Source: an uncultured Synechococcaceae cyanobacterium
Lineage (GTDB): Bacteria; Cyanobacteriota; Cyanobacteriia; PCC-6307; Cyanobiaceae
Length of the DNA stretch: 37,736 bases
Direction: 5' to 3'
Assembly: GCA_903907855.1 (NCBI GenBank)
Contig: CAIVPT010000148.1
Coordinates: 1-37,736, forward strand
Of this stretch, positions 17,326-26,623 are shown one piece after another (the stretch's first letter is position 1; every line of letters begins with the position of its first letter). The translations under genes and the position numbers were made by a program. The notes below the pieces were generated by a model that had not been told where the DNA came from, ran no database searches, and worked only from the letters and a program-made list of their open reading frames with translations.

Positions 17326-17374
17326 GAGCCGCGCCCGTCGCCCATTCGTTCTTGCCGGCCCGGTGGCGGCGTCC

Positions 17375-19204
17375 TCAGTAGCGCTCCGGCACAGGATCCC
17401 GCCAGGTGATGCGTACACCGGCTGCCCGCAGGGCCGCGGCCCTCTGCTCCAGGCGCTCGCGGTCGAGCCGCCACAGGCGGTAAAGGCCGGATTGGGCCAG
17501 GGTCTGGGGCTCCAGGCCCCGCCAGAAGGGCAGGGCGGCGGTGCCCTGGTCGATCACCACCAGCACCGTGGGCCTCTGCGCCGCCGGGCTCCCCCGCTGG
17601 CCCACCCGGCTTTCGCCCGAGAGCCGGTCCGCCAGGTTCACCAGGCCCAGCGGCTCGTTGCCCTCGTAGATCACCACCCGGCGGCTGTAGTAATGCAGCG
17701 AGGGCTTGAGGATCCCCACCATCGCCAGGCTCTCCCCGGGGCGCAGCTCGCCGGCCGCGGCCGCCGCCATCGTGCGCACCGGCAGGCCGCGCAGCCGGTC
17801 CCCCAGGCTCCAGGAGGGAAGGAGGGCCAGGGCCACGAACGCCACCAGGGGGAACTGCAGGGCCACCAGCCAGGCGCCGCTGGCCCTTGGCCGGTTGCCC
17901 AGGGGTAGCAGGCCGAGCAGGGCCGCCAGCAGGAAGCAGGCCGCCGCGATCGGCAGACGACCTGACGCCAGCAGCTCGGCGGGCAGGGTGGGCATCTCCG
18001 GGTCTTGGATGCGGGGCACCCACAGGGGCGCGGCCAGGAAGACGGCCCCCAGCAGCAGGGTGAGCCCCCCGGTGAGGGCGCGGGCCAGGCTGGCCGCCCG
18101 GTCGGGCGGATGGCTGCGGGCCGCCAGGGCGATCAGCAGGCCCGCGGCGGGGGTGGCCGGCAGCCAGTAGCTCGGCAGCTTGGTGGCGGCGGCCGTGAAG
18201 AACAGAAACACCGCCAGCAGCCAACAGGCGGCGAAGCGGCCCAGGGAGTCGGGGGGCGCCAGCGGCAGGACCGGCCGCCGCAGATGGGGACGCACCCGCC
18301 CGATCGAGCGGGCCAGACCGAGCAGCAGCAGCGGTGTGGCCGGAAGCGCCGCCACCAGGAGCACGGGCACGAAATACCACCAAGGCTGCAGGTGCCGGTT
18401 CACCACCGAGGTGAAGCGCTGCAGGTTGTGGTAGCCGAAGAACGAGTCCCAGAACGGCTGGCCCTCCCGCACCAGGGCCAGGGCGTACCAGGGGAGGGCC
18501 AGCGCTGCAGTGAGTCCCAGGCCGGCGACGGGGCGCAGGCGGGCCATCAGGGAGCGCCAGTCGGCCTGCAGCCAGGCGAACAGCGCAAGGCCCAGCCCCA
18601 GCAACACCACCGCCACCGGCCCCTTGGCCAACACCGCCAGGGCGAGCACCACCCAGCCATGCCACCAATCGCCCGCCGGCGCCGCCGGGCCGGCGGCGTA
18701 GCGGCGCCAGGACAGCAGCAAGCTCACCGCCACCAGGCCGCTGAACAGGGCATCGCTCACCGGTATGCGCCCCCACAGCAGCACGAGGGGGGAGAGGGCG
18801 AAGGCAAGGGCTGCCCCCAGGGCCGAGGGCCAGCGCGGCCCCAGGCCGGCGCCTTCCCGGCCCAGGGGCCAGCGCATCACCGTGTCGGCCAGCACGAGCA
18901 TCACCAGCACCGTGCTCAGGGCGGAGGGCAGGCCTGCGGCCCAGGTGCCCAGAGGATTCCAGCGGGCCTGGCCGGGAAGGGCGTAGAGCAGCCCCATCAG
19001 CCAGTACACCAGCGGGGGCTTGTCGTAGCGAGGCAGTCCGTTCACCTGGGGGATCAACCAGTCGCCGCTCTCGGCCATCGCCCGGGCCGAGGCCGCGAAT
19101 AAGGGCGGGGTCTCGTCCACCAGTCCGTCAAGGCCGAGCCGCCACACAAACAGCCCCAGGCCGAGCAGCAGGGTGATCAGCAGCACCCGCCCGCGCGCGT
19201 TCAT
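17375..19204 (-). CDS. ArnT-like membrane glycosyltransferase (GT39/GT83 fold)
   Basis: A 609-residue polytopic protein of the polyprenol-phosphate-sugar-dependent GT-C class. The first periplasmic loop has the catalytic acidic pair in VDETPPLFAASARAMAESGDW followed by GLPRYDKPPLVYWL, the classic ArnT/PMT motif. Roughly a dozen hydrophobic segments follow to about residue 480, then a C-terminal soluble domain of about 130 residues. Such enzymes add sugars to lipid A, cell-wall glycans or proteins; the acceptor here is unknown. The start (ATG 19204) overlaps the EamA stop by 4 nt, so the two genes form an operon. The track start at 19348 lies inside the neighbour. Confidence 0.85.
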   Translation of the reverse strand: MNARGRVLLITLLLGLGLFVWRLGLDGLVDETPPLFAASARAMAESGDWLIPQVNGLPRYDKPPLVYWLMGLLYALPGQARWNPLGTWAAGLPSALSTVLVMLVLADTVMRWPLGREGAGLGPRWPSALGAALAFALSPLVLLWGRIPVSDALFSGLVAVSLLLSWRRYAAGPAAPAGDWWHGWVVLALAVLAKGPVAVVLLGLGLALFAWLQADWRSLMARLRPVAGLGLTAALALPWYALALVREGQPFWDSFFGYHNLQRFTSVVNRHLQPWWYFVPVLLVAALPATPLLLLGLARSIGRVRPHLRRPVLPLAPPDSLGRFAACWLLAVFLFFTAAATKLPSYWLPATPAAGLLIALAARSHPPDRAASLARALTGGLTLLLGAVFLAAPLWVPRIQDPEMPTLPAELLASGRLPIAAACFLLAALLGLLPLGNRPRASGAWLVALQFPLVAFVALALLPSWSLGDRLRGLPVRTMAAAAAGELRPGESLAMVGILKPSLHYYSRRVVIYEGNEPLGLVNLADRLSGESRVGQRGSPAAQRPTVLVVIDQGTAALPFWRGLEPQTLAQSGLYRLWRLDRERLEQRAAALRAAGVRITWRDPVPERY

Positions 19205-20169
19205 CCGGCCGCCTCCGCTTCCGCCGCCATCCGGCCCCGCCCCCAGAGCACCTCGCGCCGGTTGATCAGCAGCACCGACGCCAGGGCCAGGGCCACCCCC
19301 AACCACTGCAGCGGTCGCAGCCGCTCGGCGAGCAGCAGCTGGCCGCACAGCAGGGCGAACACGGGCGTGAGAAAGGTCAGCGAGGTGAAGCCGGTGAGGT
19401 CGCCGCTGCTGGCGAACCAGAAGAACAACCCGTAGGCCACCGCGCTCCCGAACAGGGAGGCGTAGGCCATCAGGGCCCAGTCACCGCCGCTCCAGTGAGG
19501 GGCGAAGGGGGGGGCGCTCGGGTCCAGCAGGGGTGCCAACAGCGTGGCCGCCAGCAGGGGCAGGCCGCCGATCACCATGTGCCAGCCCGTGACCATCAGG
19601 GGATCGCTGTGGCGGCTGGCGAAGCGGCAGAGCACGGTGCCCAGCGCCATCGCCGCGGCCGCCCCCAGCATCCACAGCTCCCCATGGCTCCAGGCGAGTG
19701 GCTCCACCACGGCGGGCCCCTGCAGCCACCAATGGCGCAGCAGCTGCGCCGGCAGCCCCAGGCAGAGGATCCCCGCCAGCCCCAGCAGCAGCCCCACCCA
19801 TCCCACCGGATTGATCGCCTCCCCGAAGAGGGTGCGGGCCAGCAGGGCCACCAACAGGGGCTGGGAATCGATCAGCACCGAGCCGAGGCCGGCGCCGGTC
19901 TGGAGCAGTCCGCGGGCCAGCAACCCCTGGAACAGGGCCCCATCGACCAGGGCGAACAGCAGCAGCCAGGCGCGGTCGCGCGGATCGATGGCCGCCGGAC
20001 GTCGCAGGGCGACCGCCACCACCAGCAGCACCAGGCCCGCCGGCACCAGCCGCAGGCTGGCCACCAGCAGCGGCGATCCCCCATCAAGCAGGGGGCGCAT
20101 GGCCGCCATCGCCGTGCCCCACAGGGCGAAGGGCAGGAGCATCAGGGGCCAGCGCAGGGCCTGGGGCAT
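19201..20169 (-). CDS. EamA/DMT family transporter
   Basis: A 322-residue membrane protein with ten hydrophobic segments as two EamA repeats. The first repeat has MLLPFALWGTAMAAMRPLL and LLLGLAGILCLGL; the second begins GELWMLGAAAAMALGTVLCR and ends LRPLQWLGVALALASVLLINR. Members export amino acids, metabolites or nucleotide sugars; substrate unknown. I take ATG 20169 (MPQALRWPLM), since the track ORF continues upstream into the antisense of sppA. Its stop overlaps the start of the ArnT-like enzyme (ATGA), which hints at substrate supply for that pathway, though this is inference. Confidence 0.88.
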   Translation of the reverse strand: MPQALRWPLMLLPFALWGTAMAAMRPLLDGGSPLLVASLRLVPAGLVLLVVAVALRRPAAIDPRDRAWLLLFALVDGALFQGLLARGLLQTGAGLGSVLIDSQPLLVALLARTLFGEAINPVGWVGLLLGLAGILCLGLPAQLLRHWWLQGPAVVEPLAWSHGELWMLGAAAAMALGTVLCRFASRHSDPLMVTGWHMVIGGLPLLAATLLAPLLDPSAPPFAPHWSGGDWALMAYASLFGSAVAYGLFFWFASSGDLTGFTSLTFLTPVFALLCGQLLLAERLRPLQWLGVALALASVLLINRREVLWGRGRMAAEAEAAG

Positions 20170-20232
20170 CGGCGTGGCCAGATCGGTCTCTCTTTTTAAG
20201 ATCCGGTCAATCCATTCACGCACCTGTAGCTG

Positions 20233-21045
20233 ATGCCCTGGCCCTGGCGTCGAAAGAGTCGCCACTCTCTGGCGCGCCTTGTTGTGGAGGGTCCGATCGC
20301 CGGCCCCACCCGCACCCGCGTCCTGAAGGCACTCGAGCAGGTGGCCCAGCGGGAGTGCCCGGCCCTGCTGCTGCGCATCGACAGCCCGGGCGGCACCGTG
20401 GGCGACAGCCAGGAGATCCACGCCGCCATTCGCCGCTTGCGCGAGAAGGGCTGCCGGGTGGTGGCCAGCTTCGGCAATATCTCCGCCTCCGGGGGCGTCT
20501 ACATCGGGGTGGCGGCCGAAAAGATCGTCGCCAACCCCGGCACGATCACCGGTTCGATCGGGGTGATCCTCCGCGGCAACGATCTCTCCCGCCTGCTGGA
20601 GCGGATCGGCATCCGCTTCGAGACCGTCAAGAGCGGCCTGTACAAAGACATCCTCTCGCCCGACCGCGCCCTCACGGAGGCCGAGCGGGCGTTGCTGCAG
20701 GAGCTGATCGATTCCAGCTACGGCCAGTTCGTGACGGCGGTGGCGGAAGGGCGTGGCCTCGACGAGGGGGCGGTGCGCGCCTTCGCCGATGGCCGGGTGT
20801 TCACCGGCGCCCAGGCCCTGGCCCTGGGGCTGGTGGACGAGCTGGGGGATGAGGAGGCCGCCCGACGACTGGCGGCTTCGCTGGCGGGGCTCGACCCGGA
20901 GAAAACCAGGTTGGTGACCTTCGGCCGCCCCCCCCAGCGCTTCGCCCGCCTGCTGCCCGGTCGCAACCTGCTGGGGCGCCTGCATGAGGCCCTGAGCCTG
21001 GAGCTCGCCTGGAGCGGCCAGCCCCTCTGGCTGTGGCGCCCATGA
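20233..21045 (+). CDS. sppA: Signal peptide peptidase SppA-type serine protease
   Basis: Digests leftover signal peptides; clp/crotonase-like fold. The 270-residue protein has LLLRIDSPGGTVGDSQEI, the nucleophile Ser86 in GNISASGGVYIG, and the general-base Lys138 in KSGLYKDILSP, the Ser/Lys dyad of SppA. It is the short single-domain form. Unlike E. coli SppA it has no clear N-terminal membrane anchor (MPWPWRRKSRHSLARL is basic, not hydrophobic), so it may act on the cytoplasmic side or bind the membrane through the basic segment. Its stop overlaps aroH (ATGA). It is divergent from the EamA gene across 63 nt. Confidence 0.92.
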   Translation: MPWPWRRKSRHSLARLVVEGPIAGPTRTRVLKALEQVAQRECPALLLRIDSPGGTVGDSQEIHAAIRRLREKGCRVVASFGNISASGGVYIGVAAEKIVANPGTITGSIGVILRGNDLSRLLERIGIRFETVKSGLYKDILSPDRALTEAERALLQELIDSSYGQFVTAVAEGRGLDEGAVRAFADGRVFTGAQALALGLVDELGDEEAARRLAASLAGLDPEKTRLVTFGRPPQRFARLLPGRNLLGRLHEALSLELAWSGQPLWLWRP

Positions 21046-21473
21046 GCGAACCCATGCAGCTGCGGGCCCTGCGCGGCGCCACCACCGCCAGTGCCAACAC
21101 CGTGGAGGCGATCGGCGAGGCGGTGGCCGAACTGATCGACGCCCTGGTGCTTCACAACCACCTGGAGGGGGAGCGGGTGCTCTCGGTCACGTTTTCGGTG
21201 ACCGCCGACCTGGATGCCTGTTTCCCCGCGGCGATCGCCCGGCGCCGCGATGGGTGGGGGGCGGTGGCCCTGCTCGACTGCCAGCAGATGGCGGTGGCGG
21301 GGGATCTGCCGCGTTGCATCCGGCTGCTGGCCCACGCCTGGCTGGAGGCCCATCAGAGCGTGGTCCATCCCTACCTGCGCGGCGCCGCCGCCCTGCGTCC
21401 CGATCGGGCCCGCCCGATCGGGATGACCGGCCTGGAGCCCCCTGCCCCCCCCGCCGCCGGGTCCGGCCGGTGA
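21042..21473 (+). CDS. aroH: Chorismate mutase, AroH type
   Basis: Converts chorismate to prephenate, the entry to phenylalanine and tyrosine. The 143-residue protein has the AroH trimeric-barrel signatures: LRALRGATTASANTVEAI with the conserved Arg, LSVTFSVTADLDACFPA, and CIRLLAHAW followed by HPYLRGAAALRPD. It is the monofunctional small type. ATG 21042 overlaps the sppA stop by 4 nt, so I prefer it to the earlier in-frame start at 21033. A short Pro-rich tail extends beyond the family core. Confidence 0.94.
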   Translation: MSEPMQLRALRGATTASANTVEAIGEAVAELIDALVLHNHLEGERVLSVTFSVTADLDACFPAAIARRRDGWGAVALLDCQQMAVAGDLPRCIRLLAHAWLEAHQSVVHPYLRGAAALRPDRARPIGMTGLEPPAPPAAGSGR

Positions 21474-21545
21474 TCCGGCCGGCCACCGACCCCTTGGGGA
21501 TCCCCTGGGCCTTCTGAGAATCCAGGAACTCCTCCCCGGCATCCC

Positions 21546-22142
21546 ATGCCCCCCCTCATGCGTCCTCGGGCCGTTGCCACGGTCCTCGGAACCGCTGCCT
21601 GCCTCGCCGGCGTCTCCCTCGCCAGCGTCTGCCTGTCCACCGCCAGCCCGGAGCCCGCCCGGGCCCAGGGCACCCCCGGCCTGCTGGAGTTCCGCTGGGA
21701 CAACGACAAGAACTATCGCAAGCTCTATTTCTTCATGACGGAAACGGCCCGTCTGAAGCGGTCGGAGTATTACCTGATTCTGCGACCCAAGGATCGCAAG
21801 ACCGCCATCCTCAAGCTGAGCGTCACCATCCCCAGCTATTTCGACACCGAGATCAAGGCCAAGAATGTCAAGCTCTGTGAGATGAGCGAGGGCGGCATGC
21901 TGGCCCGCACCCGTTGCAAGAGCACGATTCCGGCCACCATCGAGGTGGCCGCCAACGGCAAGGCGATCGAGATCTTCCCGGAGCGCCCCATCTCCGACAA
22001 AGGCACGATCGGGGTGTACATGAACATCTTCAACCCCTTCAATGCCGGCATGTATCAGTTCAATGCCCTCGCCCAGGCCCCCGGTGACATTCCCGTTTCC
22101 GGTGTGCTGGGCAGCTGGCTGATCCAGATCGATCCCAACTGA
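21546..22142 (+). CDS. DUF2808 exported protein
   Basis: A 198-residue exported protein. The signal peptide has a hydrophobic core ATVLGTAACLAGVSLASVCL and a likely cleavage after PARA. The mature part (LLEFRWDNDKNYRKLYFFMT to GVYMNIFNPFNAGMYQFNALAQAPGD) fits DUF2808, a mainly cyanobacterial family of unknown function. Two cysteines (KLCEMSEGG and RTRCKST) may form a disulfide. The last 20 nt including the stop are followed by a tandem copy. It precedes rpmH by 158 nt of repeat-containing spacer. Confidence 0.8.
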   Translation: MPPLMRPRAVATVLGTAACLAGVSLASVCLSTASPEPARAQGTPGLLEFRWDNDKNYRKLYFFMTETARLKRSEYYLILRPKDRKTAILKLSVTIPSYFDTEIKAKNVKLCEMSEGGMLARTRCKSTIPATIEVAANGKAIEIFPERPISDKGTIGVYMNIFNPFNAGMYQFNALAQAPGDIPVSGVLGSWLIQIDPN

Positions 22143-22216
22143 TCCAGACCGATCCCATCGGATTCCAAGGGGCCAACAGAGCCTCCGGCCGCGGGGCCAA
22201 CGGAGCTTCCGGCCGC
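22119..22216. repeat. Two adjacent short tandem duplications in the DUF2808-rpmH gap
   Basis: A 20-nt unit (CTGATCCAGATCGATCCCAA) at the end of the DUF2808 gene is repeated at 22139-22158 with two changes. Ten bases later a 24-nt unit starting GGGGCCAAC at 22169-22192 is repeated at 22193-22216 with two changes. They look like slippage duplications that have begun to diverge. Confidence 0.85.
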
Positions 22217-22257
22217 TCCTGCCCCCCTCCGTAGGGAGAGCCAGCCACCCCGACTGA

Positions 22258-22263
22258 TAGGGT
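22258..22263 (+). promoter_or_regulatory. Candidate -10 element for rpmH
   Basis: TAGGGT lies 37 nt before the rpmH ATG, in the spacer after the tandem repeats. No clear -35 box is visible. Confidence 0.3.
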
Positions 22264-22300
22264 GGCAAACCGTCAGAAACGCAGGAACGGACAGGCTGTT

Positions 22301-22438
22301 ATGACCAAGCGCACCCTGGAAGGCACCAGTCGCAAGCGCAAGCGTGTGTCCGGATTTCGGGTGCGAATGCGCACCCACACCGGCCGTCGCCTGATCCGCG
22401 CCCGCCGCCGTCGCGGCCGCTCCCGGCTGGCGGTCTGA
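22301..22438 (+). CDS. rpmH: 50S ribosomal protein L34 (too short for the ORF track)
   Basis: A 45-residue, extremely basic protein starting [19 protein letters not shown] and ending [11 protein letters not shown], diagnostic of L34. The extended N-terminal form ([14 protein letters not shown]) is the cyanobacterial/plastid variant. It heads the conserved rpmH-rnpA-yidC gene order; rnpA starts 11 nt after its stop. Confidence 0.97.
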   Translation: MTKRTLEGTSRKRKRVSGFRVRMRTHTGRRLIRARRRRGRSRLAV

Positions 22439-22449
22439 GCCCCTGCCCC

Positions 22450-22830
22450 GTGGTCCTGCCCCAGCGCCATCGGCTACGGGGGCGCCGAGTTTTTGAGCGT
22501 CTCCATCGCCGCGCCCGTCGCCTGCATGGCACGGCCCTGGTGCTGCGGGTGCTCCCCGCCTCTGCCGAGCTGCTCTCCCCGCCCGACCGCGCCGCCGCCC
22601 CTTCGCCTTGGCGCTGTGGGGTTGTGGTGAGCGGCAAGGTCAGTCGCCGGGCGGTGGTTCGTAACCGCCTGCGCCGCAGCATTCACAACCACCTGTTGGC
22701 CCATCCTCCCCAGGTGGCCGAACCGCTCTGGCTGCTCCTGAGCCTCCGGCCGGGATGCGCTGAGCTGCCCGCGGACGTCCTGCTGGGAGAATGCAGCGAT
22801 CTGTTGCGCCGGGCAGGCCTTCTCCCATGA
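22450..22830 (+). CDS. rnpA: Ribonuclease P protein component
   Basis: Protein subunit of RNase P, which trims the 5' leader of pre-tRNA. The 126-residue protein begins LPQRHRLRGRRVFERLHRRARR and carries the RNR signature as SRRAVVRNRLRRSIHNHL. The start is GTG at 22450. A Pro/Ala-rich insertion (ELLSPPDRAAAPSPW) lies between the first strands. Its stop overlaps the next ATG (ATGA), coupling it to the PH-domain gene. Confidence 0.94.
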   Translation: MVLPQRHRLRGRRVFERLHRRARRLHGTALVLRVLPASAELLSPPDRAAAPSPWRCGVVVSGKVSRRAVVRNRLRRSIHNHLLAHPPQVAEPLWLLLSLRPGCAELPADVLLGECSDLLRRAGLLP

Positions 22831-23297
22831 CCGAATCCGTGAGCCCGTCCACCAAGGGGTCGATCCAGGAAACCGTTTTCTACGAAGGTGGCCCCGCCCG
22901 CGGCGATCTCATCGTGGGAGTGGTCCTGGCGATCACGATCCTCGGTTTGCCCCTGGCGGTGGCTTCCTTCGTGCGGGCTCTATGGCTCCGCTACCGCATC
23001 ACCAGCCGGCGCATTGAGGTGAACGGCGGCTGGCTTGGCCGCGACCGCACCCAGGTGGTGTACTCCCAGATCCGCGAGGTGCGCTCGGTGCCCCGCGCCT
23101 TCGGCGCCTGGGGCGACATGGTGCTCGTGCTCTCCGACGGCAGCCGGCTGGAGATGCGTTCGGTGCCCAATTTCCGGGCCGTGGAGGCCTGGATCGAGGA
23201 GCACCGCCAGGGCCGCAGCGGTGGCAAGGGCGCCGCGACCACCGGCTCTTCCCGCTCCTCCCAAGGCTTTGCCCCTGAAGAGCGCGCCAGCGCCTGA
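22827..23297 (+). CDS. PH (YdbS/bPH2-like) domain membrane protein
   Basis: A 156-residue protein with one long or two short membrane segments ([27 protein letters not shown]), followed by a bacterial PH domain: [43 protein letters not shown] and [17 protein letters not shown]. The C-terminal 30 residues are a Ser/Gly-rich tail. It sits between rnpA and yidC, an insertion into the usual pair that I recall from cyanobacterial genomes. A role in membrane-protein biogenesis is plausible from position only. ATG 22827 overlaps the rnpA stop. Confidence 0.82.
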   Translation: MTESVSPSTKGSIQETVFYEGGPARGDLIVGVVLAITILGLPLAVASFVRALWLRYRITSRRIEVNGGWLGRDRTQVVYSQIREVRSVPRAFGAWGDMVLVLSDGSRLEMRSVPNFRAVEAWIEEHRQGRSGGKGAATTGSSRSSQGFAPEERASA

Positions 23298-23386
23298 TCC
23301 GCAGTCCGGCATCCCGCCCGTCGCCGGCCACGGCTCTCGGGCACAGTGGGTGCCGGTTCCCACCCCCTCCCCCCAGAATCCGCGCC

Positions 23387-24517
23387 GTGATCGGCTACAT
23401 CTCCGACAACCTGCTGCTCCCGATCCTCGACTTCTTCTACGGATTGGTGCCCAGCTACGGGCTGGCGATCGTCGCCCTCACGCTGGTGATCCGCCTGGCC
23501 CTCTATCCCCTCAGCGCCGGCTCGATCCGCAGCGCCCGGCGCATGCGCATCGCCCAGCCGGTGATGCAGGAGCGCCAGGCGGAGATCCGCAGCAAGTACG
23601 CCAGCAACCCCCAGAAGCAGCAGGAAGAGCTGGGCAAGTTGATGAAGGAGTTCGGCAGCCCCCTGTCGGGCTGCCTGCCCCTGCTGGTGCAGATGCCCAT
23701 CCTCTTCGCCCTGTTCGCCACGCTGCGGGGCAGCCCGTTCGCGGACGTGCCCTACACCTTCAACGTCAAGGTGCTGCCGGCCGACCAGATCGCCACGGTG
23801 GAGCCCAAGCCGTTCAACACCCCCAGCCACTCGATCTTCGTCACCGCCACCAATCACGTGCCGGTGATCGGCACCCTGGAGCAGGGCACCCGCCTTGGCG
23901 TGGGCGACCAGCAGCAGGCTTCGCTCCATACCCGCAGCGGTGACAGCTTCGCCAGCGTGCTGGGCGGCGTGGAGAACGGAGAGAGCTTCCAGCCCAACTG
24001 GAGCGTCACCAAGGGTGAAGGGGTCGTGGCCGTCGATGCGGATGGCACGATCAAGGCCCTGGCCCCCGGCGATGCCACCGTGGAGGCCCGCGTTCCCGGT
24101 CTGGCGGCCCGCAGCGGCTTCCTGTTCATCCAGGCCCTCGGCCAGGTGGGCTTCATGACCGATGGAGCGGTGAACTGGGATATCGCCGTGCTGGTGGCCG
24201 CCTTCGGCGCCACCCTCTTTATCAGCCAGATCCTCTCGGGGATGGGCATGCCCGCCAATCCCCAGCAGGCCACCGCCAACCGCATCACCCCGGTGATGAT
24301 CACGGCGATGTTCCTGTTCTTCCCACTGCCCGCCGGCGTGTTGCTCTACATGGTGGTGGCCAACGTCTTCCAGGGCCTGCAGACCTTCATCCTCAGCCGC
24401 GAAACCCTGCCTGAGAACCTGCAGCAGATCCTCGACAAGCAACGCACCAGCCAGATCGTCACCGCCGATGCCACGGGCACGGCCCGGATGCCCTTCGAAC
24501 CGAAAGGCCGCAAGTGA
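23387..24517 (+). CDS. yidC: Membrane protein insertase YidC/Alb3/Oxa1
   Basis: Inserts proteins into the cytoplasmic and thylakoid membranes. The 376-residue protein has the Oxa1 core: a first helix [22 protein letters not shown] with the groove Arg (about 36), a cytoplasmic hairpin to about 95, and [18 protein letters not shown]. It then has the helices [17 protein letters not shown] and [31 protein letters not shown]. Unusually, about 130 residues lie between the second and third core helices, including an Ig-like stretch ([20 protein letters not shown], about 165-240). The start is GTG 23387. The GTGA overlap at the end couples it to the DUF177 gene. Confidence 0.95.
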   Translation: MIGYISDNLLLPILDFFYGLVPSYGLAIVALTLVIRLALYPLSAGSIRSARRMRIAQPVMQERQAEIRSKYASNPQKQQEELGKLMKEFGSPLSGCLPLLVQMPILFALFATLRGSPFADVPYTFNVKVLPADQIATVEPKPFNTPSHSIFVTATNHVPVIGTLEQGTRLGVGDQQQASLHTRSGDSFASVLGGVENGESFQPNWSVTKGEGVVAVDADGTIKALAPGDATVEARVPGLAARSGFLFIQALGQVGFMTDGAVNWDIAVLVAAFGATLFISQILSGMGMPANPQQATANRITPVMITAMFLFFPLPAGVLLYMVVANVFQGLQTFILSRETLPENLQQILDKQRTSQIVTADATGTARMPFEPKGRK

Positions 24518-25053
24518 GCCTTTCATCAGCCTCGGCTGGCGTCCCTCGGCTGCGGCCGGTGCCGCTGCCGGAGCTGCGGCTTCAGGCTGAGGGACGCCGC
24601 TGGAACGTAGATCAATCCATCTCCGGCCTCCCCTCCCTCACCCCCGTGCGGGGCGAAATCCGGGCCATTCACCATGGCAACGCCCTCGAGGTCGAGGGTG
24701 TCGCCGACACGATCGTGACCCTCTGCTGCGATCGCTGCCTGCAACCCTTCAACCACCCCCTGCACACGGAGGCCCGCGAGCTGCTCGAGCTGGCCGGCGC
24801 CTCCGATGCCGGAGATGGCGGGCCCATCCCTGCAGAGGCCGCCGGGGAGTTCGTCCTGGGCGACGACCTCGATGACCGCATCGATGCCAGCGGCCGCTTC
24901 GATCCGGAGCAGTGGTTGTTTGAGCAGCTCAGCCTGCGTCTGCCGCTGGTGAGCCGCTGTGGAAGCGATTGTCCCGGTCCCCCCAGCTGGGGGGATGGGC
25001 CCACCGGCGCCGATCCCCGCTGGGCGGCGTTGCGCTCCCTGCGGCCCGGATGA
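24514..25053 (+). CDS. DUF177 (YceD) family protein
   Basis: A 179-residue protein with the DUF177 layout: [22 protein letters not shown] in the middle and a C-terminal [13 protein letters not shown], giving two Cys pairs that could hold a metal. YceD/DUF177 proteins are linked to ribosomal RNA and large-subunit biogenesis (in E. coli YceD sits before rpmF); the exact role is not settled. The start is GTG 24514 overlapping the yidC stop, and its own stop overlaps the Ycf46 ATG, so three genes in a row are coupled. Confidence 0.87.
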   Translation: MSLSSASAGVPRLRPVPLPELRLQAEGRRWNVDQSISGLPSLTPVRGEIRAIHHGNALEVEGVADTIVTLCCDRCLQPFNHPLHTEARELLELAGASDAGDGGPIPAEAAGEFVLGDDLDDRIDASGRFDPEQWLFEQLSLRLPLVSRCGSDCPGPPSWGDGPTGADPRWAALRSLRPG

Positions 25054-26537
25054 GCGCCCCGCCGCCCCTCGCCGACCAGCTGGATCTGCTGATCCGCGCC
25101 CGCACCCCCCTCCTGTGGATCCGCAGCCTGGAGGAGGAACGGGTGGAGTCCCTGTTGGTGCGGGCGGCGGAGCGGCTGGGGGGCCGCACCCTGCTCCGCT
25201 GGGACTTCATCGGTGGCCTCAGTGGCGCCCCCAACCGGGAGGGGGAGGCGGCCCGCAACCCCCTGGCCGCGCTGGAGGCCTTCGCGCCCCTGTCGCCGGA
25301 GCAGGGAGCCATCCTGCTGCTCAAGGATTTCCACCGCTATGCCGACGACTCCGGCGTCTGCCGACGGCTGCGCAATCTTTCGGTGGCCTTGCGCGAGGTG
25401 CCCCGCACCGTGGTGATCAGTGCCCCCGATTGGCAATTGCCCCGGGAGTTGGAGGAATGCGTGACCCTGCTGGAGCTGCCCCTGCCCGATGCCCCGGAGA
25501 TCAGCGCCCTGCTGGGTTCGATTGCCACCGCCAGCGGTCGCCCCCTGGGATCCGAGGTGCTCGAACCCCTCACCGCCGCCTGCCACGGCCTGAGTGAACA
25601 GCGGGTGCGCCAGCTGGCCGCCCGTGCCCTGGCCCGCCGGGGCGCGCTCGGCCTCGACGATCTGGCGGAGGTGCTGGAGGAGAAGCGCCGGGCGATCGCC
25701 CGCAGCGAGCTGCTGGAGTACTGCCCCACGGAGGCCACCCCAGCCGACATCGGCGGACTCGACGCCCTCAAGCACTGGCTGGAGCAGCGCCACCGGGCCT
25801 TCAGCGAGGAGGCCCAGCGCTATGGCCTGCCCCTGCCCCGGGGCGTGCTGCTGGTGGGCCCGCAGGGCACCGGCAAATCGCTCACCGCCAAGGCGATCGC
25901 CCACAGCTGGTCGATGCCGCTGTTGCGCCTGGACGTGGGGCGCCTGTTCGCCGGCCTGGTGGGCGCCAGCGAGGCCCGCACCCGCGAGATGATCCAGCGG
26001 GCCGAGGCGATGGCCCCGTGCGTCCTGTGGATCGATGAGATCGACAAGGGTTTCGGCGGCGATTCCCGCAGCGATGGCGGCACCACCCAACGGGTGCTGG
26101 CCAGCCTGCTCACCTGGATGGCGGAGAAGAGCAGCGCGGTGTTTGTGGTGGCCACCGCCAACGCGGTGGAGCGCCTGCCCGCGGAGCTGCTCCGCAAGGG
26201 ACGCTTCGACGAGATCTTTCTGTTGGAGCTGCCCGACCGCGAGGAGCGGCGGGCCATCCTCGATCTGCAGCTCCGCCGCCGGCGTCCCGCCCATGCCATC
26301 CCCCTTGATGTGTTGGTGGATCGCACCGCCGGCTTCTCCGGCGCCGAGCTCGAGCAGACGGTGATTGAGGCGATGCACCTGGCCTTCGGCGAGGCCCGGG
26401 AGCTGGCGGAAGCCGATCTGGTCGCCGCCGCCAGCCAGGTGGTGCCCCTCTCGCGCACCGCCCGCGAGCAGCTGGAGGCGCTGCGCGCCTGGTCCGCCAG
26501 CGGCCGGGCCCGGCCCGCTTCGGGGGCGCACATGTGA
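25050..26537 (+). CDS. ycf46: Ycf46-like AAA ATPase
   Basis: A 495-residue AAA protein of the plastid/cyanobacterial Ycf46 type. The N-terminal half is a degenerate domain (DLLIRARTPLLWIRSLEEER, ILLLKDFHRYADD, TVVISAPDWQLPRELEE). The C-terminal half is a full AAA module: Walker A GPQGTGKS (about 270), Walker B CVLWIDEIDK (about 325), sensor-1 VVATANAVERLP and the RKGRFDEIF arginine-finger region. Ycf46 has been linked to CO2 uptake or photosynthetic regulation, but its substrate is uncertain. ATG 25050 overlaps the DUF177 stop. Confidence 0.92.
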   Translation: MSAPPPLADQLDLLIRARTPLLWIRSLEEERVESLLVRAAERLGGRTLLRWDFIGGLSGAPNREGEAARNPLAALEAFAPLSPEQGAILLLKDFHRYADDSGVCRRLRNLSVALREVPRTVVISAPDWQLPRELEECVTLLELPLPDAPEISALLGSIATASGRPLGSEVLEPLTAACHGLSEQRVRQLAARALARRGALGLDDLAEVLEEKRRAIARSELLEYCPTEATPADIGGLDALKHWLEQRHRAFSEEAQRYGLPLPRGVLLVGPQGTGKSLTAKAIAHSWSMPLLRLDVGRLFAGLVGASEARTREMIQRAEAMAPCVLWIDEIDKGFGGDSRSDGGTTQRVLASLLTWMAEKSSAVFVVATANAVERLPAELLRKGRFDEIFLLELPDREERRAILDLQLRRRRPAHAIPLDVLVDRTAGFSGAELEQTVIEAMHLAFGEARELAEADLVAAASQVVPLSRTAREQLEALRAWSASGRARPASGAHM

Positions 26538-26623
26538 AGGCCTTTAACGAAGCACCACAACGCGTGAAGAGCCTTGGCCTCTGCGGGGGCGCGGCCCCAA
26601 TGGCCTCCCTACCGTCCGGCCAG

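Noticed and set aside
24669-26531. 620-aa minus ORF opposite DUF177 and Ycf46
   Set aside because: Shadow of the AAA gene; no recognisable motif of its own.
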